DNA from: Basidiobolus meristosporus CBS 931.73
Lineage: Eukaryota > Basidiobolomycota > Basidiobolomycetes > Basidiobolales > Basidiobolaceae
Length of the DNA stretch: 51,955 nt
NCBI GenBank assembly: GCA_002104905.1
Contig: MCFE01000623.1
Location: 1-51,955 of the forward strand
Direction of reading: 5' to 3'
The translations under genes and the position numbers were made by a program. Below, piece after piece: positions 49,374 through 51,955 of the stretch (its first letter is position 1; each line of letters starts with the position of its first letter). The notes under the pieces are model-generated. The model searched no databases and was not told the origin of the DNA. It saw only the letters and a list, made by a program, of their open reading frames with translations.

Positions 49374-51955
49374 CTAAATGTTCATACTGACTAGTCCTAA
49401 TTTTGACCTAAGATATTCAAACTTGTCTCTAGCTAATGGTTTGGTAAATATGTCTGCAATCATTTCATCTGTAGGACAGTAAACTAAGCTAACTAAGTTA
49501 TTCTCTATAGCTTCTTGTATGAAATGATGTCTAATATCTATGTGCTTGGTTCTAGCATGAAAAGTTGGATTTCTACCTAATTGTATACATCCTTGATTAT
49601 CTTGAAATAAAGTAATAGGCGTTTTTTGACATAGGCCTAAATCTGTAAACAGCTTTCTTAACCACATTGCCTCTCTTGTAGCTTCACAGGCTGCCATATA
49701 CTCTGCCTCTGTGGTGGAAAGTGCTACGGTTGGTTGTTTTCTTGAATTCCATGAAATTGCTCCTTTACAGTAAAGAAAGGTGTATCCTGTGGTGGATCTT
49801 CTGTCTACCAAATTTTGTCCCCAATCAGCATCAGAGTATCCCACAAGATCCTGTTCTGAATCCTTATAAGTGTATCTTAAGCAGATATCAGCAGTTCCTT
49901 TTAGGTATCTCAAAATCCGCTTAACTGCTGCAATATGATCAGATCCATAATTCTGATCATGTTGGCTGACAACTCCCACTGAATATGAGATATCTGGACA
50001 TGTTCCAAGCATGATATACATCAGACTGCCAACCATAGATTGATCAGGAAAGTCAGGGCTTTCAGATGCAACCCAGCTCTCTTGATTTGGTTGAGTTTTG
50101 ACCAAGTTAAGGTTTGTCTCCATTGGGGTAGCTGCCAGTTTACAGTCTTCCATTTTGTACTTCTTTAGTATATCTTGAATATACTTGGATTGGCTTAGGG
50201 TAATAGTCTGGGTACTTCTGTCTATGGAGAACTTAATCCTTAAGTAGTAACTAAGCTCTCCTAGATTGGACATCTTGAACTCCTTAGATAGGCTGGATTT
50301 AGTCTCTTCCAATGTTTCTAGGTTATTGGCGGCTATAATAAGATCATCCACATATAGAGCTAATAGAACTGGATTTGCTCTATCTGGCTTATAGTATATA
50401 CTATAGTCAGCATTACTCCTTTTGAAACTCAAAGATTCCAAATAAGAATCTATCTTGCAATTCCAGGCTCTCGGTGATTGTTTGAGACCATATAGTGACT
50501 TTTTAAGTTTGCAGACCAAATGGGGGTTATCTTGGTCAACAAACCCATCAGGCTGGTCCATATACACGTCCTCATCACGTTCTCCATTCAAAAATGCAGT
50601 TTTTACATCCATTTGATGAATAAAAAACTTATATTTGGCTGCAATAGCCAATATTAGTCTGATGGAATTAAACTTGGCTACCGGTGCAAATGTCTCAGTA
50701 TAGTCAAGTCCTTTTGTTTGAGAGTATCCTTTGGCTACAAGTCTTGCTTTGTATCCTTCAATTGTACCATCAGCCTTGTATTTTGTCTTGAAGACCCATC
50801 TGCATCCAATTAATTTTTGGTTGATTGGTAATTTGACTAAGTTCCAAGTTTGATTTTCCATCAGTGCCTGATATTCCTCAGTCATTGCAGATCTCCAAAA
50901 CTTTGTCTGAGGGCTATTTAGGGCCTCTTTTACAGTCTGGGGTTCATCAATATGGACTGAATAGGCATAGGCTAAGTTTGTACCCTCATTAATATAGTAA
51001 TTTGGGCTATTTCTTGTCCAATTTGATCTCCGGGCATTTGATACTGGAATGATCACTTCTGGGATATTCCTGGGCACTGATTCTGGCTGAGCCATGGTTT
51101 TAGAGTCCTCTGGAGTGAAAAAATTTTCATTGTTTTGCTCTGATTCAATCCTGACAATTGGTGGACTTGAGATCAAATTTTTGTCATCATCTGATGTCAT
51201 TTTTTGTGAAAATTTTGAATTTTCATCAAACAACACATCCCTGGACTTGATCAGCTTCTTTGCTTTGGTATTGTAGAGTCTGTATGCCTTACTCTCATTG
51301 CAGTAGCCCAAAAATATGCATTTTACACTTTTTGGCTCAAATTTTGACTGATTTCCGGCCAATTTTTTGGCATGTGCTGTACACCCAAATATTCTTAGAT
51401 GTTCTGCACTTGGTCTGTATCCATACCATGCTTCAAATGGAGTAGAATCACAAAGTATTCTGTTATAACTCCTATTTTTAAGGTATACAGCAGTGGCAAC
51501 TGATTCCGCCCAAAAATCATAGGATAATTTTTGATCATGGATCATAGATCTTGCCATATCAATTATTGATCTGTTAGCTTGTTCTGCTACTCCATTTTAC
51601 TGTGGGGAGTATGGTACAGTAGTCTCTTGCTTTATCCCATGAATTTTGCAGAAGTGGATGAAGAGTTTTGAGGTATATTCTCCACCATTGTCAGAGCGTA
51701 TTTTCTTGATTTTTTCACCAGTTTCTCTCCCCACCATGGCTTTAAACTCCCTGAACGTAGACAGAGCTTCTTCCTTTCTCTCCATGAAGTAGACCCATGT
51801 GTATCTTGTATAATCATCAATAAAAGTGATTAAATACTTCATCCCGCCTAAGGATAAATTTTGCATAGGTCCACACAGATCTGAGTGAATTAGATCTAAT
51901 TATTTCTTAGTTTTGCTTAACCCAAAGCTCTTGAACGGTTGTCTGGCTTGTTCCC
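49374..51955 (-). pseudogene. Copia pol: integrase, reverse transcriptase, RNase H
   Basis: Open for 727 codons from the ATG at 51557. The integrase C-terminal region (HLRIFGCTAHA, FLGYCNESKAYRLY) comes first, then RT (WVFKTKYKADG, KARLVAKGYSQ, FAPVAKFNSIR, MDVKTAFLNGE, catalytic LYVDDLIIA near residue 400). RNase H follows (GYSDADWG, ALSTTEAEYMA, DNQGCIQL, KHIDIRHHFIQE). All RT and RNase H catalytic residues are present. Upstream the same frame continues through the integrase core (51597-51866) but is cut by TAA at 51597-51599, where the + copy has a Gln codon, and by TAA at 51900-51902. No host function. Confidence 0.92.

Larger units (their letters stand above)
49014..51955 (-). mobile_element. 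Copia retrotransposon on minus strand, 3' part
   Basis: 3' LTR at 49014-49362, polypurine tract, and pol from RNase H back through RT to integrase; it continues beyond the right edge of the window. Inserted in the tnp2 remnant (flanking 5-mer GGATA at 49009-49013). Better preserved than the + copy but with two in-frame stops. Confidence 0.9.

Overview
This window looks like nuclear DNA of a filamentous, probably early-diverging fungus. The basis is a set of clearly fungal single-copy genes (SLY1, Aurora kinase, galactokinase, CUZ1, a PEP12-type syntaxin, NEM1, RAB7/YPT7, an APE1-type AP endonuclease, urease accessory UreD). Introns are frequent and short (about 48-115 bp) with GTAAGT-like donors and TACTAAC/CTAAC branch sites. 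TTAGGG-type telomere-like motifs also occur. The lineage is inference from gene style; no taxonomic marker was read.

Layout. 1-5.1 kb: head-to-tail pile of decayed non-LTR (LINE) retrotransposon copies, all on + and all ending in the same AATAAA + hairpin + C-rich tail, with copia LTR fragments among them. 5.1-20.3 kb: sparse gene region with a small secreted protein, a PAS-kinase-like Ser/Thr kinase, a ubiquitin-AN1 fusion, RAB7 (4 exons), a divergent pair of type I membrane proteins (one with a CBM2-like ectodomain), and a pair of small paralogous proteins of unknown function. 20.3-24.4 kb: AT-rich, gene-poor DNA with nested copia solo LTRs (one with a perfect 5-bp target duplication).

24.4-25.2 kb: the most interesting locus. 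It is a TATA-driven minus-strand transcription unit of very short, non-coding exons. Each of its three introns carries one copy of an ~80-nt sequence with C/D-box-like ends and a different, self-complementary terminal stem. I read it as a multi-copy intronic snoRNA host gene. 25.6-29.8 kb: UreD (interrupted by a 1-nt frameshift), an eight-exon secreted-protein gene assembled from exons as short as 17 nt, and a SUKH/KNR4-domain protein.

29.8-45.2 kb: dense housekeeping block: SLY1 (14 exons), Aurora kinase (7), galactokinase (7), CUZ1-like AN1 protein (9), syntaxin (7), NEM1-like phosphatase (4), intronless questin-oxidase-like protein, AP endonuclease (3). Several themes recur: membrane trafficking (RAB7, SLY1, syntaxin), lipid/nuclear membrane control (NEM1) and ubiquitin/proteasome stress (ubiquitin-AN1, CUZ1). 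45.2-51.96 kb: mobile DNA again: a broken copia element on +, a remnant of a CACTA/En-Spm (tnp2) transposase, and the 3' two thirds of a better preserved copia element on the minus strand that runs off the right edge.

Exon boundaries were placed by hand from splice motifs, reading frame and family conservation. Coordinates given for multi-exon genes span start to stop codon.
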